From NCBI GenBank assembly GCA_916610825.1, contig OU744447.1:10957751-11021750 (forward strand): a stretch of DNA of 64,000 nucleotides. The letters run 5' to 3'. Below, piece by piece: positions 1-38,332 of the stretch (position 1 is its first letter; every line of letters starts with the position of its first letter). The DNA is from Haliclystus octoradiatus (lineage: Eukaryota > Cnidaria > Staurozoa > Stauromedusae > Haliclystidae). The notes below the pieces were generated by a model. It did not search any database and was not told the origin of the DNA. It was given only the letters and a program-made list of their open reading frames with translations. The position numbers and the translations under genes were made by a program.

Positions 1-2222
1 TTACTTAGAGCAGTTGATTTGCTTTCATAATCATAATTACTTTGGTTATGTTTCACAACGAAGAAAATATAAGAGGACTGTAGCATAACAATAGCAACCT
101 GCGTAGCCTTAAACTGAACCCTAGGTGGTAATCTGATCAACCATTTATTGACTAGCATATTCTGTTAGGATTGAGATTTACGATACGATTGAGATTGGGG
201 TTGTTTTTAATCTGCCTAGCAATGGTATAAGCATAGCCTAGTTTGCTTATCATTAATTAAATAGCGTAAGACGTTATGCAAATGCCACATTTTATAAGTA
301 ACTGGCATTTCACTCAAAGGGATCCTTCAATCTAGCAAGGAATGAGATTACCGAACTGCTCCAAGTAAATGTTGAGATTTTTGATATGTCTGTCTTTCAT
401 GTGTTATAGTAAAGACAGTCTCAATTTAAGAAAAGGTGCCGTCCGTTTGTCGCCTATCATATTTGCTACACAAGGAAGAACCCCCTTGAGTCACAATCAG
501 AAGTATTCCTAGTATGGTCAGATTACTCAGCGCTGAAGCGATTGAGAATGCCTAAAAGTTATTCGCAAATGTCTGGCTTGCAATTTCTTTATCCAATCAT
601 TATACGCAAATACAGTGCATTAGTCTAGTTAATTGATACGAACTGAAATTGGTAGACAGCTAGCTACGTGCAATTTATTTTGTATAATTTGTATCTCACA
701 ATTTGTTATATCAGCAAATTCCATCTACTCCCATTGCTAAGGGCAATATGTAATTTTCAGTATTAATCTTTAATTTCTTGGTTTTCATTTACACACCAAC
801 AGCTGATATTGGACATTGTTGTACAATGGGTTGTAGTGTGGCAGCCCTCTATGAGATGCAGATGATCGGTTGATGAACCACAAAAAAGAAAAAAAAAAAA
901 AAAAAATTAATTAATTCACTGTTTACCGTTTGTCGTCCAATGAAGATGTACTCAGTTTGCAGCCATGGAAAAGCGAACCACATCTAACCTCTTTCCAGCT
1001 TTTTCTAATAACGATGCTATAGCGTTTAATTTATTCAGAAGACATATTTGGTCTCTGTGTATGCCAATCTTCGCAATTTTTGTTTGTTTTGTGCTCACTT
1101 CACTACCTATTTGTCAGCATAACGTAATCTATTTGGCTTCTGCGGGAACTATGTAACAATGATGCTAATAACACTGTTAACATGCTGGTAATTGCTTTTG
1201 CTGTCAGACAAGAAGTAGTATGGACGATTCTCTTGTTTATTTGATCACTACGGTCAATGTTGCTAAAAGACAGTTGCTTGTCAATAAAATGCATAAGCGG
1301 CTGTGGCTATCTCAAAACAAAAAATGTCAAATTTAAAATCATCGCCGATAAAAAAAAAAATCTGTGCGTATGAAAATCCGGGAATTCGGCTTGGTCGTAC
1401 CATTGGCTCCATAGCATCAAACAGTCAATTATATCACATTATGGAAGCTTTGATTTAGCTTTTATTTAATCACAATGTCACAATTACATGGTCCAATGTT
1501 TTTTGGCTCCTCCAACGCACACATATAATTCAGCTCAATGTAAATTTATTGCTTTCTAAAGATCATGGTCAATCCAATTTGTCTAACAGCAGATGGGGTT
1601 GTTGTTGCGTCTTATCTGGCATTCCATGTAGTTCTAATCTATCAAAACATGTTTTGCAGGTGTTTGGTATTATCACGTTGAGTTAGGCAAATCAAAAAAC
1701 ATTTTCCTCGAAATACGGCCATGCAATGCCGTTTGGCTATTTTCAGCGCCATTTTGGTTTTTCTACGCTCTTATGGATTCACTGTTTCTAGCTTAACTAT
1801 GTAGGCCTATGTAGGTTTCTCCAACTCAGTTGCAAATCTTGATTGAGCGTCGCCGACAGGTCTTCGAGGATGGATCAAGACCAGCAAGAGCAACATTTTT
1901 TCCCTGGTGGATGTAACTTGGATGGGGAAAGGAAAGTGGGTCTCTGTCCGCTGTCAATGCTGTTTTGTAGCTTGGTTTTTTTTGCTCCCATTTGAATCGG
2001 GTCTGCTATTATCCAGAATTTAACTTGCTTCTTTGATACACTCATCTTTGTATCGATGCTTCAACTGTGACGGCTCATAGGGTCTATGAGGTCATGTTAT
2101 TAAGGCTTTAGGCCATTAGTCTTGCAATTCAGACAGTTTATATTACAGGAGCATCCCCATAGTAAGTGGTTGAGATTTCTCAATTATAAGCTTAGGCTAG
2201 TCCATTTTTATTGTAGGTTCTG
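1..2222. other. Intergenic, no gene seen
   Basis: No conserved protein, splice-consistent exon or RNA gene recognised. There is a poly(A)-like run near 883-906. Short ORFs (for example 965-1156 plus) are compositionally ordinary and overlap on opposite strands. Confidence 0.5.
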
Positions 2223-2498
2223 GGTGCTTGGTAGGTTCGGTGGGATGTCCAGGCTTCCTGTCCCTCCTCTCCAAGCACCTTGGAGAGAGATGATTTGGAG
2301 AGTGACAGGTTCGCCAGTAGCAAGAGCAGCATACAACAAGCATGTAGAAGTTAAACGCATAAAGCCAGCTGAGAGATGTTATTAACGCAGAGAGCAAGCA
2401 TTGAACATCAAGCATATAGATGTTATTGAAGCTTATCAGTTGTGCATATAAATATCTAAATAGAAGCATGTAAATAGATATCCCATCAACCAAGCACC
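2223..2498. repeat. TIR-bounded repeat, copy 1 (MITE-like)
   Basis: Begins GGTGCTTGG and ends CCAAGCACC, a short terminal inverted repeat. The right 200 bp is almost identical to copy 2 at 3098-3332. This copy holds about 40 bp extra near its left end (around 2252-2295), which itself contains another CCAAGCACC. No coding capacity. Confidence 0.65.
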
Positions 2499-3097
2499 TA
2501 ACCCAGAGCTCATCATCGGATGAGTTTAAATATAGCTTACATTTCTAAATTTAGGCGAAGTTAAAATCAGCCGATGTGTTGCATTTGCAGAGTTATTATT
2601 CTTTCCTGTTGTAGGGGATGCCGTTTATAGCTCCAGGGGAAAGGTAGCCTGTCAATTCCAAAAAGTAGTGATGTAAGCATTAACAATGTCTCAGCGTGTT
2701 TATCCAGATTAGGTATTTATCATACTGTGAAGGTCCGAGGCTCTAGCTAATTTTGCGGAAGTTGAGTAGCAGTTTCGGCGCACCTACTTTTGTGTTCAAG
2801 TCATCCTTTGAAGGGATCGAAAGCTATCTAACGCATTCGCATTTATCCTCGCTTTATGATACGCACATGCTTATGTTTCAATGCTTCAATGCTTTGAGTG
2901 ATATCGTGAAAAGTATTTTTATTATAATTTTATAAGTTTATTGGTTGTTATTGTCTTTAATTGATTCCCTCCCACCCATCCCATAATTGTGCTTTTTCAT
3001 TCAGGTTTATTTAGGTTTCTCAAGTTGGTAAGTGAGGTCAGGTTTGTATTCATTATGTATTCATTATGTGTAATTTCCACTGATTATCAGTGTGACG

Positions 3098-3332
3098 GGT
3101 GCTTGGTTGGTTCGGGATCCACGCGTTAGTCGGAGAGTGACAGGTTCGCCATAGCAAGAGCAGCATACAACAAGCATGTAGAAGTTAAACGCATAAAGCC
3201 AGCTGAGAGATGTTATTAACGCAGAGAGCAAGCATTGAACATCAAGCATATAGATGTTATTAAAGCTTATTAGTTGTGCATATAAATATCTAAATAGAAG
3301 CATGTAAATAGATATCCCATCAACCAAGCACC
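3098..3332. repeat. TIR-bounded repeat, copy 2 (MITE-like)
   Basis: Left end GGTGCTTGGTTG is an exact inverted match to the right end CAACCAAGCACC. It is a direct repeat of 2223-2498, and the identity continues about 30 bp beyond the right end in both copies. Confidence 0.65.
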
Positions 3333-3448
3333 TAACCCAGAGCTCATCATCGGATGAGTTTAAGCGACCCTCAAAGCATGAATAGCCTAGAATTGAAACT
3401 TCCAAGCCATACTGTATATGATTTAGATGGGAATGTACACATTCATCT

Positions 3449-3940
3449 CAATTATGGCACACACATCAATCCACATTGTTTTTGTTTCGTAGTAATACAT
3501 ATTTACGAGATGTGGATTGTTATTATTCCTGTTATTGTTATGTGGAGCCTTGATTGTAAATTTGCATGTATATTTAAACAATTATTTAAGTTTTAAAACA
3601 TGTGCTTTACTTAAGTTTCTGTATACTTGAGCTTTGAATATTGTGGTCCAGACCGTCCAGGTCTTGTTTGTCTCACCCTAGCCCTGATGCAAAGGTGAAC
3701 AAGGACGATACTTGAGCATTTATGGTATAATATTATAACGTTGGTACTAAAGTATAGAAAGAATACAGAAAATTAAGTAAAGCACATGTTTTAAAACTTG
3801 AATAATTGTTTAAATTTACATGAAATTTATTACAGTCAAGGTTCCACATAACAATAACAGGAATAATAACAATCCACATCTCGTAAGTATGTATTACTAC
3901 GAAACAAAAACAACGTGGATTGATGTGCGTGCCACAATTG
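3449..3940. repeat. Large inverted repeat (foldback), arms about 185 bp
   Basis: The left arm (about 3449-3632) and right arm (about 3745-3940) are reverse complements with scattered mismatches; the spacer is about 110 bp. Shared landmarks: the CACATCAATCCAC block, ATTACTACGAAAC and CACATGTTTTAAAAC. RNA from either strand would form a long hairpin. Likely a non-autonomous foldback transposon. Confidence 0.8.
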
Positions 3941-5000
3941 TGTCGATGCTCTCCCAGTTGAATTGTTGAGCTGAACAAATTGGAAGAATTAATGCGACGG
4001 AGAACATACCTATTGAAGAAAATTTATAATAAATCTTCAGCCAGCAGAAAGTTCTTACAAAATATTCTGTACAACGCCGTGAAGTATTCGTCATGTCAAC
4101 CCGGAAATTCTAGATTAAATCACGCGGGTCTGTGTGGTCGGCGAGTCGGTATTTTACACCCACCGAAACAGTGACTGTAGTGACACAAAGGTTTTCCTTT
4201 CAAATGCTAAAAAGACTTCATTGTTTTATTTTTACTGGACGTTCAAATAGTTCAAAGAGCAAACTGCAACATTTTATACGTTTCATTGCGTCTAAAATAA
4301 CTTAGAAAGCTTGATAATCTATATTTTGTATAGCAATCATATAATTTTGACGGGAAAATCACGGTTACAAAACATTGGCGGAGAATATCCGGCGGTGAAA
4401 ATTTCCAGAATGCAGACCTAGGTTCTTTTTCACAGTTCAAACTAAATAATTACCTGTAAATAAGAATAAATATAATTCTACTAAAATTTAAATGCTAAAC
4501 ATATTATTAAATATTAAATTCAACCTATGCTAAAATTTACCTTTACCTTACAATTTGCTAATTTAGATCACCAAATATTGCAAATAAATTTAATTCCTTA
4601 TTTCTGCAAAGCCATTTTGATTTGAGCAGCCTCACTATATTGCGATGCTGAAGGAGCTATACGAGACAACATTATTCATTTCCGTGTTACTCGAATAGTT
4701 CGTGTATCGCAGCATCATCTTCACAGAAACAGGCAGTAACTTTTCTTGATTTGATTTGATATATTTTGCCAAATGTCTTCATATTGGCAGGCAAACAAAG
4801 GATACATTACATTTCACCTTACACAGAGCCTTAAGACTGTGTTGTTTTGGCCATACCTGTGAGAGGGTAGTATAGATATATAATTAGAACACTATGTTGT
4901 ATATGAGCAATAATAATGTCCATATATTCTTTTGCGAGATCAATCCATTTTCAGTCATGAATCTACAGTCAGGAAGGGCGAACGTACAGTCATACTTTTC
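3941..5000. other. Intergenic, no gene seen
   Basis: AT-rich, with no recognisable gene or clear repeat boundary. A short ATTTG pair at about 4749 resembles a LINE 3' tail but is too short to assign. Confidence 0.4.
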
Positions 5001-5072
5001 TAGCCTGCATCCAGACTAAGACGTTTCACTTTACGCTTTCCTTAAGAAACGTTTTAGTCTGGACGCAAGCTA
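5001..5072. repeat. 72-bp hairpin MITE
   Basis: The ends are inverted copies, 26 bp long: TAGCCTGCATCCAGACTAA on the left against TTAGTCTGGACGCAAGCTA on the right. The outermost TA could be the target duplication, which would fit a mariner-type origin. Confidence 0.65.
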
Positions 5073-5800
5073 TACTTGCAAGTCTCCGCGATTTTTCGTG
5101 GTTGTCGATCTCTATGCAATGATTTAATGTGAACATTTTTATGTTACGCGTTTTGAGAGTTCCCCCAAAGCGTAACACTCAAGGTCAAACTATTCGAAGG
5201 AAGCTATTTAAATTATTTGATCTTATTTCGAAGGGCTTTAATCACTGCTGAAGCATATATTCATCTTTCCTCAGAGTTCAGCAAGTTCTGAAATTATAGA
5301 ACAAGAACAAACTAGGATAATGAGAACCGAGACATCCACAGCATTGTTGTCACTTCATTATAGTATAATTGAAAAGAAGTACTGTAGAGCCTTAGTGTTT
5401 AACAAGAGAACTACATTAATTCAATTTTCAACAGTTAGTAATATTATCTAACTGTAATTAATTACTTTTTTGGGTTGAGTAATTAGTGAGGTGACTTGAT
5501 GATAGTTACTTTTGAGATGAAGTAATTTGTAATGTAATGTATTACTATCCTAAAGAAATTATCACATCACTGGTTATTTTGAGCTAAGCTACAACTGTTC
5601 CAAGTATCTGCTATTTAGCCTATTACAACCATTACAGTATAACAGTGTACTGTACAACTTAGTATGTGTACATTGATGACAGATTGGTGTACATTTGAAA
5701 GAAGCGATTAAGCAATTTGGTAGTCCAATTCGTACAAGTATATAGAGTACACACAAAATAACTTGAGCATTATCAAATAAATGCAATTGTATAAAAGTAA

Positions 5801-6120
5801 TGTAGACGGTGTCGCCCTACCGAAGGCACCCGTACCACTCCTCTCTTTCTAGATAAGTGGCTTTTTCCGCTGAGAGCAATGATTTTAAACGCTTTTTACT
5901 AATCTCAGCCGCTGCACTGCAGATCAATTTCAACAGATTTCATGGACGATAGGTCTCAATTGTCAATACGCAACGATGCGCCGCAGCTACTCACAATGCA
6001 AATCCCTCTGGACCATTCCATCCGCCATCCTCAGATGGTACTCATTTGATGTTTCAGATAAAGCCAAGGCTGAGTTGACCTTCGAGGGATTTGAACTACA
6101 GTCGATCAGATATGATCCGG
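5801..6120 (+). repeat. Dispersed repeat family R1, copy 1
   Basis: Starts GTAGACGGTGTCGCCCTAC. It shares its whole length, with point differences, with the reverse complements of 47960-48280 and 61900-62222, and its start with 23206-23330. Landmarks in common: GAAGGCAC, ATCTCAGCCGC and GATAAAG..GGCTGAGTTGACC. The ORF at 5976-6203 lies mostly inside it and is not a gene. No transposase domain. Confidence 0.65.
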
Positions 6121-6514
6121 TTTATTTAACATTTATTAATGAACGATACCCGACATTCTACTTACAGTTAATAAATATAAAATGGAAAAATGATGACCAA
6201 TAATTTTTAAATATATAAAATATCATTAGATTAAAAAGTGTAAATACGATATTATCATTGCTTCGTATGGTTTTCACATGCATAAACTATTTGTGACTCA
6301 TTACTGAATTATGAATATCACTTTCTCAGTTTCAGTTCAGTGAGTGTATTATAAAAATACATTTATAATGATCTGATTGGTTTAAATTGAAGACCGTATA
6401 AATGTTATTACAGTAAAACTGTGGAATTGTGGTCGCATCGCATGCCTCCATTGGACGCAATGCATTTCTTCCAATTATTTATAATAATTCAAGACGCATC
6501 ATTGTATTGTAACA

Positions 6515-33339
<26,825 letters not shown>

Positions 33340-35669
33340 GTTTTGATCTTTTGGTATAATCACAGACTAGTAACTTGGTATACTAAAATGAATCGAAAAC
33401 AAACATTCATACGATAAGGCCCTAATACATGATTCATACTTTCATAGCATGGGAAATCTTGTAGGACTGGTTATACTTAAAGAAAGTTACTTGAAATTGG
33501 TAACTCCCTAATAGGGCATAATAGAACACAGCTTATTCACATGGAAATAAGGCAACATGGAAATAATAATGACGTCATCTATGAGATTTATGCCATGTGG
33601 GATTTGATCACTTTATTGATGATGATGATGATTACCTTTATTTCAAATGGGTAAAATACCAGTAGGCTCATTGGCATATCTATACCTTAGACTCATGTGG
33701 AAAAAAGCTTACAGCTTACCAGGATCATTCTGAATAAATGATGATGATCATAATCATTCTTGCTGGGGAGACAGGCAGACATACATACCTCCGGATCCCA
33801 TTTATGAATTCAATTTTACGAGATTATGAAGTGCATTATCGACTTTTATGAAGTACGAGCACGGGGGGTAATTTCAAATGGTTGGTATACAGGACGTGCC
33901 AATTATTGAGGGTACCTTTTCATGGTCTTGGTGAAATTTTTGAGGTGTCTATTTCAGAATTTTAAAAATATTGGAGGTATCATTTTCCAATGAGCAAAAA
34001 ATGTTCATGTTAACCCACAAAATTGTAATCAATTTTCAAATATGCATAGCATAGATAAAATGACTCAGTTACAACCAGGTTAAAAGTAAATCATTTCATT
34101 TTCAAGCAAAATACCAGGACGATTGTGTTACAGTAGCACATTATATAAACCAAAGTTAAACACATTTTGAATATCTATTTCTATAGATTCTCAATGTGAA
34201 CTGGTATACCGCTGCGTGTTATAATGTATCGAATTTATTGTTCGTTTATAAACTATTATATGGTATATAAATAAAACAAAGATTAGTCAAGTTTGGCTGT
34301 GACGACAAAGCTTGACGAATCTATGTTCTATTTATACATAGCTCTACTCAACTGTATCAAGCACACTCTTAAATGGTCTGCATATTATTATTATTATCAT
34401 TAATTTTGTACAGATATTCTAAACTATGGTATATATTTGCGCAGGTCCGCAATAATCGATTTATTCTTTGACAAAAAAAAAAACTTTTACTTCACATATT
34501 TTGTATTAAATTTCTACACAGGACAAGCATTGATAACAGCTATTATCCTGTTTAAATATTTGTTATAAATATAAATTAAATAAAATGAATTTCGACTGGA
34601 TGTGTGTCGTGCGTGGCCCTCGATATTTTATCATTCAATTATGTACTGTATAAGTCTATAAGGGTCACTCAGTCAATCAGATAGGCCTGCTCATCCTACA
34701 GTTAAATCCAACATTGATTAACTAGCATATAGTTGTATGCATGATTGGGGGAAGTTTTGTTTAATCCGTCTAACTAACTAGCACAAACATGATATTACCA
34801 TTGAGTAAATAAACATTAGATTATATTAATGATAGAGCGGCATTATATCTCGCATTTAAATGCAATGTAAATCTCAAGGCCCTCACCTCAAGAGATAATT
34901 CTGAAAAATATGCGAACTTCGCAAAATTATGAATATTTTAATATTATCGTTTCGTGTCGAGTTACTGCATTGGTTTTGTATACTTATTAAACAATACACA
35001 AGTATGTCTATGTATTAATAATAAAAAATGTATGTATTTTGAAAGATTATATAGCCTTGCTTAATATGCTTCTACATACCTTGTTTGATGGTCAACGTAA
35101 ATACGGAATCGAATATTTTTAAACCATATATTAACCAGACTTTAAACTGTTTGGATCCATCGTATTCTTGCCTGTATAAGCTTGGAAGATTTTGTTGAGC
35201 AATTTCAAACAAAACTCGTCAGAAAATAGCTGTTGAAATTTGATTGAACGAAGCATGCAGTAGTAAAAAGACTCTATTCAAATCAATATACAATAAATAT
35301 GGATCAGAAATATAAGAGGCGGTCTTCATGAGTAATAATGAATGTTTTGTTTTGATCAAACAACAACATACACTATTGAAATTGAATGCATTCACAATAA
35401 TTATGATAACAAAACAATAGAACAATTTCTAAAAGCAGTAAAATATATAAATAATATTTAAATGACGTCAGTTTTGATCTCATTTGCAATCTAAGCAGTT
35501 TATAAAAGGTAGATTATAAAATAGCATGCTCGCAGACTCTCAATGTGAATCAGATAGAGTGCGAGCAGGTTTATGAATCTCAAAATACAATAATCATTTT
35601 AACAAGGACAATTACATACCAAAACCTTGGAATACTGTCGAACAACTAAATAACAATTAAAACTATATT

Positions 35670-35745
35670 AAAAGGAGTCAAATACTACACATTCATAATT
35701 GTTACTAATAGTTTCATGCTTACGCAATCATCAGACAAATAAACA
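35670..35745. repeat. Short dispersed repeat shared with 23078-23146
   Basis: Both copies carry AGTTTCATGCTTACGCAATC followed by ATCAGACAAATA, and similar bases upstream. Same orientation. Possibly fragments of one transposon. Confidence 0.6.
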
Positions 35746-37163
35746 AAAAAAACTATTTAGCTGTCAAATGACATCGAACACTATTTTTTGCTATTAGATA
35801 ATATCTAATACAACAATTTAAAGCTATATATGTACGTCTCATTTCTGACTCATCTTATTTATTTATTTATTAAAGCTCTGATATTTATCATTAAGCAATA
35901 TAACCACGCAAGTGTGGACACCTTCGCATCATTATATATCTATGTATGTTAATGTAAATCTCAATGTTAACAATAAACTAACAACGATGCGTGTTAGACA
36001 TCCAGACATCCAGTCAAGACAATTCACAAAAGTCGATATTTCCTTATATCTATATAATTATGTAAATAAAATAATATTCATGTACAATAATGGGAACTAA
36101 AGATTCTGTCTCTATACGTGGTTGATCATCGTGCTTGCTTCTCATAAGATTCCCATGATAAAGGCTGTGTATATTTGCTATCGAATGTTCCTCTAAGTTG
36201 CGAGTAGTGATCATAGTGACCATGCCTCTGCATTCCCCTTCATCAATGGCTGTTTTGTATATAGGATACTCAATACGCATGCATATATATATATAGAGAG
36301 AGTAACGGAATAGTGGGCATTGTGTTATAGTAGCGTAGGGATACCAGTACAACCCAGCAAATCAATGTCTGCTCAGCTAGCCACACTATCGAGCTAGACA
36401 GGGTACAATGCCCTTAAATAGTTATATTGAGAGAACAGGCAAGCTACGTATACGATAAGCCGGTAAGGTAAGTATTCTGGTAGAGGATCGCACAAGTCGT
36501 TAAAAATTGCTGCTTTATAAGCAATTTCTCGGGCAATTTTGATTTTTCGAATTTTAATTAATCAATTGTTTTAACCACACAAAGTGGAAAAACAAAGCTA
36601 AGAAGAACTGGTGAAGATCTCATTTAAGTCAAAGTGAAATCTTCGTAAAGAAATGGAGCCATTTGGAGTATTATTGATGAGGTCACATTGTATTAACCAC
36701 TATATCGATATGCGCACGTTGACGCTGCACAAGCTGAAAAACTGATCATTATAGCATATTTTATATGGCTAGGCTTTTTTAAAGATATATATCTAATTTA
36801 TTTTATCGTATTACTATTTACACAACAATAAATGGCAAGTAGAGTATAAAATACGTAAAAATTATCTACAATTGAATATATTATAAATCAAAAATATCCT
36901 AAATTATCATGTCCAATTCCTATATATTTAGCATAAAATGTTATCGTCATCCTTTTGAAATTCATGTATTTTCACAATAAGCATTCAAAATTGGTACCTT
37001 TCATCTTGATTTTACAGCTTTAATAAATCAATCAAGCACTGGGTCGAGCACACAAAGTTGTACAGTATGAACCTGACCAGAACTTGTCAATGTCATCTCC
37101 AAACGGGAGATAATAAATAAGTATCATTGTCCTGAAAAAACAAAGAAATTAGAACATTATTAT

Positions 37164-37359
37164 TACAGTGTAACCCACTTAAGTGCAAGTCAAAATTGCC
37201 AACGGTTTTCATTGCATTTATCCGAAATTGTCTACCAAAGTATTGACCAGAAAATTGTTTTAACGGGTTTCAAAGCAAGATAGCAGATAAGCGGGAATTT
37301 CAGATAAATGCGAAAATATCCAAATCCGAATTGAACATTTATAAGAAGGTTACACCGTA
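37164..37359. mobile_element. Mariner-type MITE, TACAGTGTAACCC family, copy 2
   Basis: Left end TACAGTGTAACCCACTTAAG, right end GGTTACACCGTA. Internal sequence (AAGTGCAAGTCAAAATTGCC) is shared with the copy at 53393. Confidence 0.7.
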
Positions 37360-38332
37360 GTAATATATCTTGAAACATTGGCAAGTTAGGTAAATTCCAA
37401 TTACCAGCAATCCGCGTTGCATTATGGTCACATATCATTATCATCATCATGTTTTTTCACAGGAGTAATGCTGAAGAGGCTACATGAGGCACGGTTAGGT
37501 AGCTCTAGATAATTTGATTCCAGGATGTTGTTGTAAACGTAACATGTATTGTAATACGACGGTATTGGTTAATATTGAGAAATTAAAAAGCAAAAGAGTT
37601 CTAATCGGATAAAGCGTCATTGGAGTATCATAAAAAACCATAATTTATATGAGCAAATGGGCAGGGATCATTTTGAGAACGCTGATTTTTATGATAATAG
37701 CAATTTTAGGTGGAGCCACATTGATATTTATAGCGCGTTTACTGGTACAGTAACATGTTTTATAGCAAATTACCCATTAGAATGGGCTGTTTCTTGAAAA
37801 CATCAATACGAGGAAAAAAATATGTGTCTATTACGGATTGATGCAGAATCAACAGCAAGAATCTCTTAAATGAAACACAAAAGATGTAGAGCCCCGATGG
37901 TACAGTAACTCCTGGGTATATATTAGACAATTAAGGGATGTGTTCAGAGAAAGGTGTCAAACCTTTTGATCATCTTGAAAATCATATCCCAACATTTTAT
38001 TTATTAACAATACCTTAAATAATAATTTTTAATGAAAAAGTCAAAAACAACAATTTTGAAATGTTATTATTATTTTGAACTTTCAAAGTAGTTGATATTG
38101 ACTTTTTCATTGAAAGTAATAAGTAAACGACTTGTTATACGAATCAAGTAATAGCACAAGATAATATACGGGGATCTATACATACAAAATTACAATGTTA
38201 GTTCAACAAAACATGTAGTACTTGGTAGTTGGTTAGTCTACAATGCTTCAAGGGTTGACATCGCCTCAGTGAATAACACAATAAAAACATGTAAATTACA
38301 ATGTTAGTTCAACAAAACAGTACTTGGTTAGT

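Larger units (their letters stand above)
33340..38332. other. Intergenic between ABCB start and C9orf72 3' end
   Basis: Should contain the ABCB promoter, but I cannot place it: no convincing TATA or initiator. Repeats found: a LINE-like 3' end with ATC-type triplets near 33616-33660, a partial CCCGGGGG-type element from about 33863, a copy of a 68-bp sequence shared with the ABCB intron (35670-35745 against 23078-23146), and a MITE at 37164-37359. Confidence 0.5.

Noticed and set aside
2197..3405. Similar minus-strand ORFs in the two direct repeats (SFNNIYMLDVQ...)
   Set aside because: Similarity comes from the repeat itself; no protein family match and the ORFs differ at both ends.
5976..6203. 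Plus-strand ORF of 75 codons
   Set aside because: Lies largely within dispersed repeat R1, whose other copies do not keep the frame.
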